The notes: generated by a model not told the origin, from the letters alone. DNA of 64,000 nt from Phocaeicola faecium (GCF_014837055.1 NZ_JACSPQ010000001.1:1-64000); one strand, 5' to 3'; counted from the first letter of the stretch, positions 7,331 to 15,981 are shown. Program-made: numbers and translations.

Positions 7331-8593
7331 ATGAGCAAACTAACCGACCACCTATCAAATCTCTTACCATTCCCACGAGAAGATAAGAGGTACGTGAAAG
7401 AGCGTGGTGAAGAACTTGCTACCTCTTTTTTGATTAAAGAAGCCTTGAAAACTGGTACGTATTTGTCTGAGGAATTGGAATTCCAAAATCAGAAGGAAGG
7501 GTTCCAATTCCGGGTAAACAGAGAACATACCGTGATATTGGGCACGGTGCTCAACCGGATATTCGATGTCCGGAAAGAAGGCCTTCTTAGCCTGTATGTG
7601 GTTTATACACGAAGTGACGGTCAGATAGGGAAAGAAATCATCCAACCGGATGATATTTGGAACTTTGACTTGTGTAAGGCGATGGCGGATGAAAAGCATC
7701 CCGAAATGTTTTATAACCAGGTGACCCTGTGCGTTTCTTATACCCGGAATGAAGAAACAGAGGAAACCGTGCTTATCCATTTAAAAGAGAACGGTGGCGA
7801 TGAACAGACCCGGTTTATCCGTGCTTCTATCATGCGGACGATTTCGACAGAGGAAGGTGACGTTTCTTTCTCGGCTACTCGAAACCAGCCGGAAACCTGT
7901 TCTATTCTGTTTGCATACGACTTGACAGATCCGCAAAAGCGGATTGCTGAGTTCGAAAAGAAAGTGGAAAAAGTGGCTGAGAAATATGCGAAAGGAAAAG
8001 AACTGGATGCGGACGAAACGGCTTTGATTGCTAAAATCGCTCCCGAAGTCGGATGGAATTATTCATGGGGGCACGAAGCTTTCAACGAGAAACGCTATTG
8101 GGACGCTCTGCTGTATTTGGAAAATGCTTTTTATCTGTTGAAGGAAAAGTTTTTCGATGATACTCTTTCGGATGAAGGATTGGATGTGTTTTATCATTGC
8201 TGTTACTTGATAGGTTTCTGCTATGACGAAATGAAGCTGTATCAGAAAGCCTATTATTATCTGAGTTTTGTTTGGCCCTTGGATAATGTTACATACAGTT
8301 GTGAATATGTCAATTGTTTGGTTAATATTAAAGATCCCCGTGCCATGCAGGAGATAGATGATGAGTTGAAGCGATTGGATGCCTTGAAGGAAGAAGAACT
8401 TCCGGAGGAAATCTTTCATTATTATTGTTTCTTGTTCCGTAGACGTGCACATGTTCTCACGGATATGCATCATTTGGATGAGGCGGAGAAGTTGCTGAAG
8501 AATTTGATAGAACTAGGTGATCAATCTAAATTAATTCGGCATGAACTGGATTATATTAAGCAACTACGCAAAATGCAACAAGAAAATTCATAA
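7331..8593 (+). CDS. TPR-like helical-repeat protein
   Basis: A 420-residue protein. The first 200 residues look mixed alpha/beta (FRVNREHTVILGTVLNRIF). Residues 235-405 form paired helices typical of TPR repeats (EAFNEKRYWDALLYLENAFY, then GFCYDEMKLYQKAYYYLSFV, then DEAEKLLKNLIELG). No catalytic motif is seen. It begins the less AT-rich half of the island, and the next gene's box lies just after its end. A scaffold or assembly role is an inference. Confidence 0.65.
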   Translation: MSKLTDHLSNLLPFPREDKRYVKERGEELATSFLIKEALKTGTYLSEELEFQNQKEGFQFRVNREHTVILGTVLNRIFDVRKEGLLSLYVVYTRSDGQIGKEIIQPDDIWNFDLCKAMADEKHPEMFYNQVTLCVSYTRNEETEETVLIHLKENGGDEQTRFIRASIMRTISTEEGDVSFSATRNQPETCSILFAYDLTDPQKRIAEFEKKVEKVAEKYAKGKELDADETALIAKIAPEVGWNYSWGHEAFNEKRYWDALLYLENAFYLLKEKFFDDTLSDEGLDVFYHCCYLIGFCYDEMKLYQKAYYYLSFVWPLDNVTYSCEYVNCLVNIKDPRAMQEIDDELKRLDALKEEELPEEIFHYYCFLFRRRAHVLTDMHHLDEAEKLLKNLIELGDQSKLIRHELDYIKQLRKMQQENS

Positions 8594-8607
8594 AAATCTT
8601 TTCCTGT

Positions 8608-8642
8608 CGGACAATTTTTGTCTTAGTCTCTGCTTTCCTTTG
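8608..8642 (+). promoter_or_regulatory. Operator/promoter candidate for the DUF3944 gene
   Basis: CGGACA-ATTTT-TGTC (8608-8622) matches the palindrome at 95-111 with a degenerate right arm. Twelve bases later TTCCTTTG (8635-8642) approximates TAnnTTTG, one base off. The same spacing before two paralogous genes suggests a conserved control site. Confidence 0.4.
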
Positions 8643-8669
8643 CATTATCAAACCTATAAAATTGAGGAT

Positions 8670-9428
8670 ATGAAAGAAGACAGGGACTTGCAGTTTTTAG
8701 CGTCATGCAAAAGTGAAGATTTGAAGACGTTGGTCGATATGATGACATCCGATAAGGACGGGAATGTGCGTTTGTCGGAACAGTTGACAAATACGGATGC
8801 TTACTTGCAGTATTATCCCGACCGTCTACCCTGTATGTGGCAAAAGATTGCCAACGAGTTGCAACGCTTTGGCGGCAATACGATAGTGAATGTGTTCCGC
8901 AAGGGAGGTGTGTGCTATCGGGAAATATTGCAGGATGTATGCCGAAAGATGGAAGTCTGGTTCTCCGACTTAGACGAGACCGCAGAGATAGAGAGACGCT
9001 TGTTGGAAAAGGTCTGTATGGAAACGGTAAGGCGTATGCCAGAAGAAGAGTTGCGGCAGATGGCGGAACAATTGGGCATTGGCGAGAAGCATCCGCAGAA
9101 GTTCATGGTGGTGTTCGCCCTTCAGATAGCGATACGGAAAGGGGGCGTGTTGTTTACCCGGATTGCGCTTTATGTAGCGCAGATGATTTCGAAGATGTTG
9201 CTGGGTAGGGGGGTATTGATGCTTGGCGGAAATCTGCTGAATAAGACGTTCGGTATTTTCGGCGGTCCAATTGGCTGGGCAGTCACTTTAGGTTGGGCGG
9301 CTTTCGATTTGGCTTCGCCGGCTTACCGGGTGACGATTCCCTGCGTGATACAAGTGTCGTGTATGCGCTTGCGGTTAATGGAAGAAAGGAGGATAGGTTA
9401 TGAGGGCGCAAGACATTATGCATCCTGA
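8670..9428 (+). CDS. DUF3944 / YaaW (UPF0174) family protein
   Basis: A 252-residue protein. The N-terminus (DRDLQFLASCKSEDLKTLVD, then DKDGNVRLSEQL) matches DUF3944; the middle matches the YaaW/UPF0174 region, with an ubiquinol-cytochrome c chaperone-like helical stretch (WQKIANELQRFGGNT). A hydrophobic C-terminal region (MLGGNLLNKTFGIFGG) follows. The ATG at 8670 is preferred over an in-frame start at 8541, because the homologous N-terminus begins there and GAGG precedes it. The gene overlaps the M48 gene by 29 nt. Function in the family is unknown; links to stress and defence loci are known. Confidence 0.8.
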   Translation: MKEDRDLQFLASCKSEDLKTLVDMMTSDKDGNVRLSEQLTNTDAYLQYYPDRLPCMWQKIANELQRFGGNTIVNVFRKGGVCYREILQDVCRKMEVWFSDLDETAEIERRLLEKVCMETVRRMPEEELRQMAEQLGIGEKHPQKFMVVFALQIAIRKGGVLFTRIALYVAQMISKMLLGRGVLMLGGNLLNKTFGIFGGPIGWAVTLGWAAFDLASPAYRVTIPCVIQVSCMRLRLMEERRIGYEGARHYAS

Positions 9429-10182
9429 AGATGCGAAGGCAATACGGTTGATAAAGAGTGTGCCGGGCTGTGGGGAATTAGTTCGTAAATTCATGAAGTT
9501 GGGCTATGAAGCCCAATACCGAGGAGAGAATCTGGCGAATATGATTAAAGTCACTTCAAGGAATTTTCCGGACATCTATGCTATTTTTAAAGAGGTGACG
9601 GTTAAAATCGGCATCATGGAACCGGAACTGTATGTGTATAACGACCCCATGATGAACGCTTATACTTACGGTGAGACCCGTACGTTCATCGCCTTATCCA
9701 GCAGTTTGGTGGAGCGGATGAGCAAGGAGGAATTGAAGGGAGTTATCGCCCATGAGTGTGGTCATATTTTGTGCCGCCATACGTTGTATCTCACCATATA
9801 TGAGACGCTGAAAGAGATGGGCGTGTTTTTAGGCTTGATACCTTGGATGATGTTCTCGCCGCTTTATTTGGCTTTGCAATACTGGAACAGGAAAAGCGAA
9901 TTGTCCGCCGACCGTTGTGGGGCAGCAGTTGTTGGTGAAGAAACCTATCAGTCGGTGTTGATAAAGTTGGCATCAGGAATGAAAGAAGACTCCCGCCAGC
10001 CGGACTGTCTGGTGGAACAAGGAAAAGCGTATGAGGCACTGAAGCACTCTTCGCTTTGGAACCGGATACAACAAGAGTATCAGTGTATTTTTTATTCGCA
10101 CCCTCAATTGTGTGTGCGGGCATTGGAACTGGACCGTTGGAAGGTTTCGTATGCTTACCGCAGCCAGCGGAATAGGTATTAA
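9400..10182 (+). CDS. M48-family zinc metallopeptidase
   Basis: A 260-residue protein with HECGH (about residues 118-122) and a downstream SELSADRCG supplying the third zinc ligand (Glu about 167). This is the HtpX/Oma1-like M48 pattern. Between these lies a hydrophobic stretch (MGVFLGLIPWMMFSPLYLAL) that could associate with the membrane. AAGGAGGATAGG before the ATG is a strong ribosome site. It overlaps the DUF3944 gene, implying coupled expression and a possible processing role on its neighbours. Confidence 0.85.
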   Translation: MRAQDIMHPEDAKAIRLIKSVPGCGELVRKFMKLGYEAQYRGENLANMIKVTSRNFPDIYAIFKEVTVKIGIMEPELYVYNDPMMNAYTYGETRTFIALSSSLVERMSKEELKGVIAHECGHILCRHTLYLTIYETLKEMGVFLGLIPWMMFSPLYLALQYWNRKSELSADRCGAAVVGEETYQSVLIKLASGMKEDSRQPDCLVEQGKAYEALKHSSLWNRIQQEYQCIFYSHPQLCVRALELDRWKVSYAYRSQRNRY

Positions 10183-10203
10183 TCAACTAAACTCAGCAGT
10201 GAT

Positions 10204-10749
10204 ATGAACAAGGCGATAACTTCTTTTTGGAAACGGCTGTTTTTCCGTTATGACGTTAGCCGGATGCGCAAGGTGGTGGTGGATTATCTGACCACGGAAG
10301 GCATACAGGCGGAGGTGAAAGACGGTATGATACAGGTGCTGTTTGAGGACTATTATTATAATGTGGAGTTCGACTTGGAAGGGGAATATCCTCGGTGTGA
10401 CATTTCGTTCCGGATGAAGGATGAAATGTACGAAAAGCTGGATTTGCCGCGCAAGACCTTTATTGCGGATAAAGTCAATACAGACGAGGAACGTTTGTCG
10501 ACACTAAAGGCATTCGGTGACGTGTTAATTGTTGACGCACATTTTTACTTTGCCAATCGCAAGATGCTGCTTTCGCTTTTCTATGACTACTTTGCGGATG
10601 TGAAACATGCCGTAGACGATATGTGCGATTTGTTGCAAAACGAATTGAGCGGGAAAGAGGAAAAACGTCCGATAGGTTTTACGGCGAGCCCAGTCCCCTC
10701 GTCCAAAGAAGAAGCAAAGGTAGTGGCTTGTAATAAACAAACAGAATAA
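10204..10749 (+). CDS. YbjN-like protein
   Basis: A 181-residue protein. Residues 15-140 have the alternating strand/helix pattern of YbjN/type III chaperone-like folds (VVVDYLTTEGIQAEVKDGM, then YYYNVEFDLEGEYPRCD). The tail is low-complexity. It follows the peptidase by 21 nt, so it shares the operon. Assignment is by overall pattern only. Confidence 0.5.
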   Translation: MNKAITSFWKRLFFRYDVSRMRKVVVDYLTTEGIQAEVKDGMIQVLFEDYYYNVEFDLEGEYPRCDISFRMKDEMYEKLDLPRKTFIADKVNTDEERLSTLKAFGDVLIVDAHFYFANRKMLLSLFYDYFADVKHAVDDMCDLLQNELSGKEEKRPIGFTASPVPSSKEEAKVVACNKQTE

Positions 10750-10752
10750 GTT

Positions 10753-11002
10753 ATGATACATGGAACAATTTTATTCATTTACACCAAGTGCAAGAAAGTT
10801 TTTTTGGCACCAGACATAGAATATGGCGCAATGTTTTTTTCGGTACCCATGCCTTGCGAACGTTGCGGGAGCATACGTACCCTGCCGATGGAGCTACAGT
10901 TTCTCGTTACAAGTGTTATCAAAGAGGAGAATTAAGTTATATACCAAGATGGCATATCGGACAGGAATTTGTTGATGAAAACTTTAAAATAAAACAACAA
11001 CA
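10753..11002 (+). pseudogene. Decayed zinc-ribbon/Sel1 gene copy
   Basis: The first 60 codons (10753-10935) match the start of the intact protein at 11787, but the first zinc ligand is changed (YTKC instead of CTQC). After the stop, a shifted frame reads HIGQEFVDENFK, matching YRIGMEYLDDSF of the intact copy. The remnant therefore carries a frameshift and deletion. The first 140 bp are nearly identical to 11787-11926. It sits 4 nt after the YbjN-like gene. Confidence 0.7.
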
Positions 11003-11740
11003 ATGAGAGCCTTTATACACTGTGATTCTACCGGCTACCCTTGTAATACCAATGCGTTTACGGCATTTGTTGGTTTGCGGGAGATGGGCTACGAGTGCAT
11101 CTTCTTCCAAAGATACGAAGAGCTAATGGCGAATAATCACTGTAAGGAAGAAGTCATCGTCAGCGGCATCGGAATGATTCGGAGAAGATTGCAGGATTTC
11201 GGGATTGCCTGCTTTGCTATAAACTATCCAGAAGAATTAAGAAAATATCTCGGAAGGAAGATTTGGAAATCGACCATTAATGAGATAGCGAATACTCCTA
11301 CAGCGTGGCCAGTATTTGTCAAATCAGTTGAAGGGAAAAGGTTGTCAGGTAGGGTTATTAATAGTATTCACAATTTGGTGGGTTGCGGATGCTGTGATAA
11401 TAATTACGAGGTGTTGTGCAGCGAACCTGTTGATTTTATTGCAGAATGGAGAGTGTTTGTCAGATATGGAAAGATACTTGATGTTCGACCTTATAAAGGC
11501 GATTGGAAAGTGCATTATGACCCGAACGTGATTGAATGTGCCATCAAAGATTATATAACTGCGCCTAATGCGTATGGCATTGATTTCGGGGTGACTTCAA
11601 GCGGGGAGACCTTGCTGGTTGAGGTGAACGAGGGTTATGCCTTGGGATGTTATGGCCTGTTCCCACACCTTTACGCCAAACTTGTCCTCACACGTTGGGC
11701 TGAGCTGACGGGTACATCCGATGAATATGGGTATGTCTAA
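11003..11740 (+). CDS. R2K-clade ATP-grasp protein
   Basis: A 245-residue enzyme. ATP-grasp features are FVKSVEGK (nucleotide-binding lysine), FIAEWRVFVRYGKIL, YKGDW, and the metal-binding end GIDFGVTSSGETLLVEVNEG followed by ALGCYG. This pattern fits the R2K ATP-grasp clade (DUF4343), predicted to ligate amino acids or peptides in conflict and natural-product loci. Substrate unknown. It lies between two zinc-ribbon copies, suggesting that module and enzyme were shuffled together. Confidence 0.75.
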   Translation: MRAFIHCDSTGYPCNTNAFTAFVGLREMGYECIFFQRYEELMANNHCKEEVIVSGIGMIRRRLQDFGIACFAINYPEELRKYLGRKIWKSTINEIANTPTAWPVFVKSVEGKRLSGRVINSIHNLVGCGCCDNNYEVLCSEPVDFIAEWRVFVRYGKILDVRPYKGDWKVHYDPNVIECAIKDYITAPNAYGIDFGVTSSGETLLVEVNEGYALGCYGLFPHLYAKLVLTRWAELTGTSDEYGYV

Positions 11741-11786
11741 TGAAGTGAGATAACTCAGAAAAGTGAACTTAAAACAACAATAAGTC

Positions 11787-13568
11787 ATGACACGCGGAAC
11801 AACTTTATTCATTTGCACCCAGTGCAAGAAAGTTTTTTTGGCACCAGACATAGAATATGGCGCAATGGCTTTTTCGGTGCCCATGCCTTGCGAACGTTGC
11901 GGAAGCATACGCACCCTGCCGATGAAGTTCGATTTTTTTGTTGATTCAATAAATCCGGATAAGCCGTTGGAACGACAATTACGTGATTACGCAATGTACA
12001 AGGATATCTGGGGAAAGCAGGGCTCAAATTCGTATATGGGGCAAGATACGCCCGACGGGCAATACCGCATCGGGATGGAGTATCTGGATGACAGCTTTCA
12101 TGGTTCTGATGTCGCTTTTTATTGGTTAATGAAAGCGGCCAAACGCGGGCATGTCCAGGCACAGTATCAAGTGGGTAGATTGCTACGTCACAGGCCTCCC
12201 GTACCCAAATATCTGCAAAACCCACCCTTTTGCTACACGGAGGGCACGGCTTACCAATGGATGGCCCAAGCAGCTGAACAGGGTTTGCCGGAAGCCATGT
12301 GTGGTTTGGGGAACATGTATTGCGTCGGAGACGTGATTGAAAAGAATCCGGAAAAAGCGTTCGCATGGCATCTGAAAGCGGCCATGTCGGGTTGTGCGGC
12401 GAGCGAATATGCCATAGCTTGCCTGTATGAACAAGGCCAAGGAGTGGAGCAGAACACGTTCAAGGCGTTGCGTTGGTGTTGGAAAGCAGCCTTGCATGGA
12501 TATGCGGAAGCGCAGCTGCGTTTGGGCATTGTTTATGAAAGTACCGGAAAGGAGCGGTATTTCCATACGGCGGCCACTTTCTACCAGCAGGCGGCACAAC
12601 AGAATATGGTAGAAGCCTGGCTACGTTTGGCCGCGCTTTATGAGGCGCGCAAGAGTGAACAAAACTTGCAAAAGGCCTGGGAATGTTACGTGAATGCCTG
12701 GGAAGCGGGGGACGAAAACGCGTACCAGGAAGCGAAGCGCCTGGTGGATGAAGGTCTGGCGAATCCGGACGCTTCCACCCTGATGGCATGGTACAGGAAG
12801 TGTATCGAACGAGGGCATAAAGAAGTATGGTATGACTTGGGCAAGATATACCATGAGGGCAGAGGAGTGGAACGGAATCTGCAAGAAGCCCGTCAATGCT
12901 ATCTGTTTGCCGCACGTACCTCTCATGTACCCGAGGCACAGTTTGCATTGGGGCGTATGTATGAACAGGGTGAAGGCATCCAACCGGACTTGCAAAAGGC
13001 CATCCGCTGGTATAAGGAAGCGGCGAATCAAGGACATACGGAGGCACAGGTCGCTTGCAGGCGGTTGAAGGTGTATGAACCGCGCGAGGGATTCGATACC
13101 TGGCAACAGTTGGCTTTGCTTTATGAGGTGGGCAAAGGTGAACAAGATTTGCAAAAGCTTTGGGAATGCTACCTGAATGCTTGGGAAGCGGGAAATGAAA
13201 ACGTATATCAGGAAGCGAAACGTCTGTTGGATGAAGGCTGGGTGAAGCTGGACGCTTCCACTTTGATGGAATGGTACAGAAAGTGTATCGCACATGGACA
13301 CAGAGAAGCATGGTATGACCTGGGTAAGATATATCATGAGGGCAGAGGAGTGGAACGGAATCTGCAAGAAGCCCGTCAATGCTATCTGTTTGCCGCACGT
13401 ACCTCTCATGTACCCGAGGCACAGTTTGCATTGGGGCGTATGTATGAACAGGGTGAAGGCATCCAGCCGGACTTGCAAAAGGCCGTTCGCTGGTATAAGG
13501 AAGCGGCGAAGCAAGGACATACAGAAGCACAGGCTGCTTGTTGGCGATTGGAAGACGGAGATGACTGA
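11787..13568 (+). CDS. Zinc-ribbon plus Sel1-repeat protein
   Basis: A 593-residue protein. Residues 1-45 form a zinc ribbon (CTQC, then CERC). The rest is an array of Sel1/TPR-like repeats (YHEGRGVERNLQEARQCYLF, ALGRMYEQGEGIQPDLQKA). Sel1 arrays usually act as protein-binding scaffolds. A 161-residue unit is duplicated in the C-terminal half. Two relatives of its N-terminus flank it (10753, 13614). No signal peptide is seen, so it is likely cytoplasmic. Confidence 0.85.
   Translation: MTRGTTLFICTQCKKVFLAPDIEYGAMAFSVPMPCERCGSIRTLPMKFDFFVDSINPDKPLERQLRDYAMYKDIWGKQGSNSYMGQDTPDGQYRIGMEYLDDSFHGSDVAFYWLMKAAKRGHVQAQYQVGRLLRHRPPVPKYLQNPPFCYTEGTAYQWMAQAAEQGLPEAMCGLGNMYCVGDVIEKNPEKAFAWHLKAAMSGCAASEYAIACLYEQGQGVEQNTFKALRWCWKAALHGYAEAQLRLGIVYESTGKERYFHTAATFYQQAAQQNMVEAWLRLAALYEARKSEQNLQKAWECYVNAWEAGDENAYQEAKRLVDEGLANPDASTLMAWYRKCIERGHKEVWYDLGKIYHEGRGVERNLQEARQCYLFAARTSHVPEAQFALGRMYEQGEGIQPDLQKAIRWYKEAANQGHTEAQVACRRLKVYEPREGFDTWQQLALLYEVGKGEQDLQKLWECYLNAWEAGNENVYQEAKRLLDEGWVKLDASTLMEWYRKCIAHGHREAWYDLGKIYHEGRGVERNLQEARQCYLFAARTSHVPEAQFALGRMYEQGEGIQPDLQKAVRWYKEAAKQGHTEAQAACWRLEDGDD
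12600..13565 (+). repeat. Tandem 483-bp in-frame duplication
   Basis: Two successive 483-bp units (about 12600-13082 and 13083-13565) encode 161-residue blocks of Sel1 repeats. The stretch from ATGAGGGCAGAGGAGTGGAA onward is almost base-identical over about 170 bp, pointing to a recent duplication or gene conversion. Confidence 0.8.
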
Positions 13569-13613
13569 AAACAATGCGATGATTCAACAAAATGGACTTG
13601 AACAATAATAACT

Positions 13614-13805
13614 ATGATACGCGGAACAACTTTATTCATTTGCACCAAGTGCAAGAAAGTTTTTTTGGCACCAGACATAGAATATGGCGCAATGGTCTAT
13701 TCAGTACCTATGCCCTGCAAGCGTTGCGGAAGCAGACGGACACTACCGGTGTTGCAATTGCCTTACTATGCAGTGTATAAGAAGATTTGGAAGACGATGG
13801 AATAA
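13614..13805 (+). CDS. Short stand-alone zinc-ribbon protein
   Basis: A 63-residue protein with both zinc knuckles intact (CTKC, CKRC). It ends YYAVYKKIWK, resembling DYAMYKDIWGKQ of the 11787 protein further down. It therefore looks like a shortened copy lacking the Sel1 array. The first 80 or so bases are nearly identical to those of 11787. It is the last gene of the island. Confidence 0.7.
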   Translation: MIRGTTLFICTKCKKVFLAPDIEYGAMVYSVPMPCKRCGSRRTLPVLQLPYYAVYKKIWKTME

Positions 13806-13878
13806 TAATAAGGAGGTTTGATTATACGTGTTTTAATTGAATTGGAGATTTCTTAGAGGGGAAGTTTTGGTGATACAC

Positions 13879-13970
13879 TAAAAATGCTATTGTTAGTATC
13901 TCTATATTCATGCGGATGAATGCTTCTGTTCTATCCGTAGGATTTATCAGTTCTACGGATAGAATTTACT
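13879..13970 (+). repeat. Dispersed word-repeat element, copy B
   Basis: Order of parts: AAAAATGCTATTGTTAG, CATGCGGAT, CTATCCGTAG (13931-13940), a 12-nt spacer, and CTACGGATAG (13953-13962). The last two words are perfect reverse complements, making a hairpin. It lies between convergent genes. Confidence 0.7.
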
Positions 13971-13996
13971 AGGTCTCGGATACATCCGAATAATGT

Positions 13997-14062
13997 CCCT
14001 ATCAGAATAGGGGATAGGTAAAAAAACAAAAATCCCCATAACTCAAAGAGTTACAGGGATTT
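13997..14062 (-). terminator. Terminator for the GGGtGRT operon
   Basis: AATCCCCATAACTC-AAA-GAGTTACAGGGATT forms a hairpin with a small internal mismatch (14031-14061). On the minus strand it is followed by a T-rich run (plus-strand A-run at 14020-14030). A second hairpin (CCCTAT/ATAGGG, 13997-14012) lies just beyond. Confidence 0.75.
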
Positions 14063-14084
14063 ATTATGCTGTTTTAAGTATATA

Positions 14085-15095
14085 TTACTTATTCAGAGCC
14101 AAAGCCACATTTACAGCGCAAGCTACAGTACATCCTACCATCGGGTTGTTACCGATACCGAGGAATCCCATCATTTCTACGTGTGCGGGAACTGATGAAG
14201 AACCTGCGAACTGAGCGTCTGAGTGCATACGACCCATAGTGTCGGTCATACCGTAAGAAGCAGGACCGGCTGCCATGTTGTCCGGGTGAAGTGTACGGCC
14301 TGTACCACCACCTGATGCTACTGAGAAGTAAGGTTTACCGGCAAGAACACGTTCTTTCTTGTATGTTCCGGCTACCGGATGCTGGAAGCGAGTCGGGTTA
14401 GTAGAGTTACCAGTGATGGATACGTCTACATTTTCGTGCCACATGATGGCTACACCTTCACGAACGTCGTCAGCACCGTAGCATTTTACTTTTGCACGCG
14501 GACCGTCTGAGTACGGAGTTTCTTTTACGATGTTCAGGTTACCGGTGAAGTAATCGAACTTAGTCTGAACGTAAGTAAAGCCGTTGATACGAGAGATAAT
14601 CATCGCAGCGTCTTTTCCCAAACCGTTCAGGATGCAGCGCAACGGGTTTTTACGTACTTTGTTTGCCATTTCAGCAATTTTGATGGCACCTTCAGCAGCA
14701 GCGAATGATTCGTGACCTGCCAAGAATGCGAAACATTGAGTTTCTTCGCGCAGCAAACGTGCAGCCAAGTTTCCGTGACCCAAACCTACTTTACGGTCAT
14801 CGGCTACTGAACCTGGAATACAGAATGCCTGCAAACCGATACCGATAGCTTCGGCAGCGTCAGCAGCGTTTTTGCAACCTTTTTTCAGTGCGATGGCGCA
14901 ACCTACTACGTAAGCCCATTTTGCGTTTTCGAAGCAGATACCCTGAGTTTCCTGACAAGTCAGATACGGGTCGAGACCTGCTGCGTCACAGATTGCATTA
15001 GCTTCTTCAATGTCTTTGATGCCGTTTTCGTTCAATGCAGCAAGAATTTGCTTCATACGGCGGTCTTGACTCTCAAATTGTACTGGTCTAATCAT
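14085..15095 (-). CDS. GGGtGRT protein
   Basis: A 336-residue protein named for its SGGGTGRTLHPDN motif. The cysteine-containing stretches (CDAAGLDPYLTC, GCTVACAVN) are compatible with metal or cluster binding. An earlier in-frame start at 15131 would overlap the upstream gene. The ATG at 15095 has AGGAGG nine bases before it and is preferred. It is the second gene of an operon with an Fe-S scaffold protein 16 nt upstream. The family's biochemical role is unknown. Confidence 0.85.
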   Translation of the reverse strand: MIRPVQFESQDRRMKQILAALNENGIKDIEEANAICDAAGLDPYLTCQETQGICFENAKWAYVVGCAIALKKGCKNAADAAEAIGIGLQAFCIPGSVADDRKVGLGHGNLAARLLREETQCFAFLAGHESFAAAEGAIKIAEMANKVRKNPLRCILNGLGKDAAMIISRINGFTYVQTKFDYFTGNLNIVKETPYSDGPRAKVKCYGADDVREGVAIMWHENVDVSITGNSTNPTRFQHPVAGTYKKERVLAGKPYFSVASGGGTGRTLHPDNMAAGPASYGMTDTMGRMHSDAQFAGSSSVPAHVEMMGFLGIGNNPMVGCTVACAVNVALALNK

Positions 15096-15111
15096 AATCT
15101 GTGTCCTCCTA

Positions 15112-15813
15112 TTATTCTTTACGTGGGTCAATATATTTAACTGCTCCTTGTTCGGGTTTGAAGCGTCCGTATGTACCGGTTACAGCTTTCAGTGCTTCGT
15201 TAGCATCTACACCCTTCTTGATTTGTTCCATGAATTTGCCCATGTGAACATATTCATAACCGATTACTTGGTTATCTTTATCCAAAGCCATGCGAGTGAT
15301 GTAACCTTCGGTCAGTTCGAGGTAACGAGTTCCTTTAGCTTTTGTTCCGTACAGTGTACCTGTCTGGCTGCGGAGACCTTTACCCAAGTCTTCCAGTCCG
15401 GCACCGATCATCAATCCGCCTTCTGAGAAAGCTGACTGCGTACGGCCGTAAACGATTTGCAGGAACAGTTCACGCATAGCAGTATTGATAGCGTCGCAAA
15501 CCAAGTCGGTATTCATTGCTTCCAAGATCGTTTTGCCCGGCAGGATTTCAGAAGCCATTGCTGCTGAGTGAGTCATACCTGAGCATCCGATTGTTTCTAC
15601 CAAGCATTCTTCAATAACACCTTCTTTAACGTTCAGTGTCAGTTTACATGCGCCTTGTTGGGGTGCGCACCATCCCACACCGTGTGTTAAACCTGAGATG
15701 TCTTTGATTTCTTTTGCTTGAATCCATTTTCCTTCTTCAGGAATTGGAGCCGGACCGTGATTAGGTCCTTTTGCGACACAACACATGTGTTCAACTTCGT
15801 GTGAATAAATCAT
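15112..15813 (-). CDS. NifU/IscU-like Fe-S scaffold protein
   Basis: A 233-residue protein. Residues 45-130 have IscU-like cysteines (GWCAPQQGACKLTLNV, then ETIGCSGMTHSAAMASEILP) followed by a helix. An N-terminal CC pair is also present. It is predicted to assemble or transfer a cluster, perhaps to the GGGtGRT protein encoded next to it. Alternative: a dedicated oxidoreductase subunit. Confidence 0.8.
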   Translation of the reverse strand: MIYSHEVEHMCCVAKGPNHGPAPIPEEGKWIQAKEIKDISGLTHGVGWCAPQQGACKLTLNVKEGVIEECLVETIGCSGMTHSAAMASEILPGKTILEAMNTDLVCDAINTAMRELFLQIVYGRTQSAFSEGGLMIGAGLEDLGKGLRSQTGTLYGTKAKGTRYLELTEGYITRMALDKDNQVIGYEYVHMGKFMEQIKKGVDANEALKAVTGTYGRFKPEQGAVKYIDPRKE

Positions 15814-15897
15814 ATTCTTTACGTTTTTATTAGTTGGTAATAAAAAATAGGTATTCGTAAACCACTCGATTAAAGAAATTCTTCCTTAATCCGCACG

Positions 15898-15905
15898 CAA
15901 AGTTA
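15898..15905 (-). promoter_or_regulatory. -7 box for the Fe-S scaffold operon
   Basis: Minus-strand TAACTTTG matches TAnnTTTG, about 85 nt upstream of the 15813 start. The leader is about 75 nt long and shows no clear structure. Confidence 0.45.
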
Positions 15906-15973
15906 GTCGTTTTATTTTGTTCTACAACGGGTGATAGCAAACTTTTTCTTTTCTTTTTATAATATTTTTGCTT

Positions 15974-15981
15974 TACCTTTG
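15974..15981 (+). promoter_or_regulatory. -7 box for the DMP19-domain gene
   Basis: TACCTTTG matches TAnnTTTG, 55 nt upstream of the start at 16037. It is divergent from the box at 15898. Confidence 0.5.

Noticed and set aside
12600..13565. Possible CRISPR or satellite array
   Set aside because: Only two 483-bp units in one reading frame; a coding duplication.
12460..13605. 381-residue open frame on the minus strand
   Set aside because: It is antisense to the clear Sel1 gene and arises from its repetitive codons; no start site or family similarity.
708..13805. Prophage or integrative element
   Set aside because: No integrase, transposase, structural phage genes or tRNA attachment site is visible in the window.
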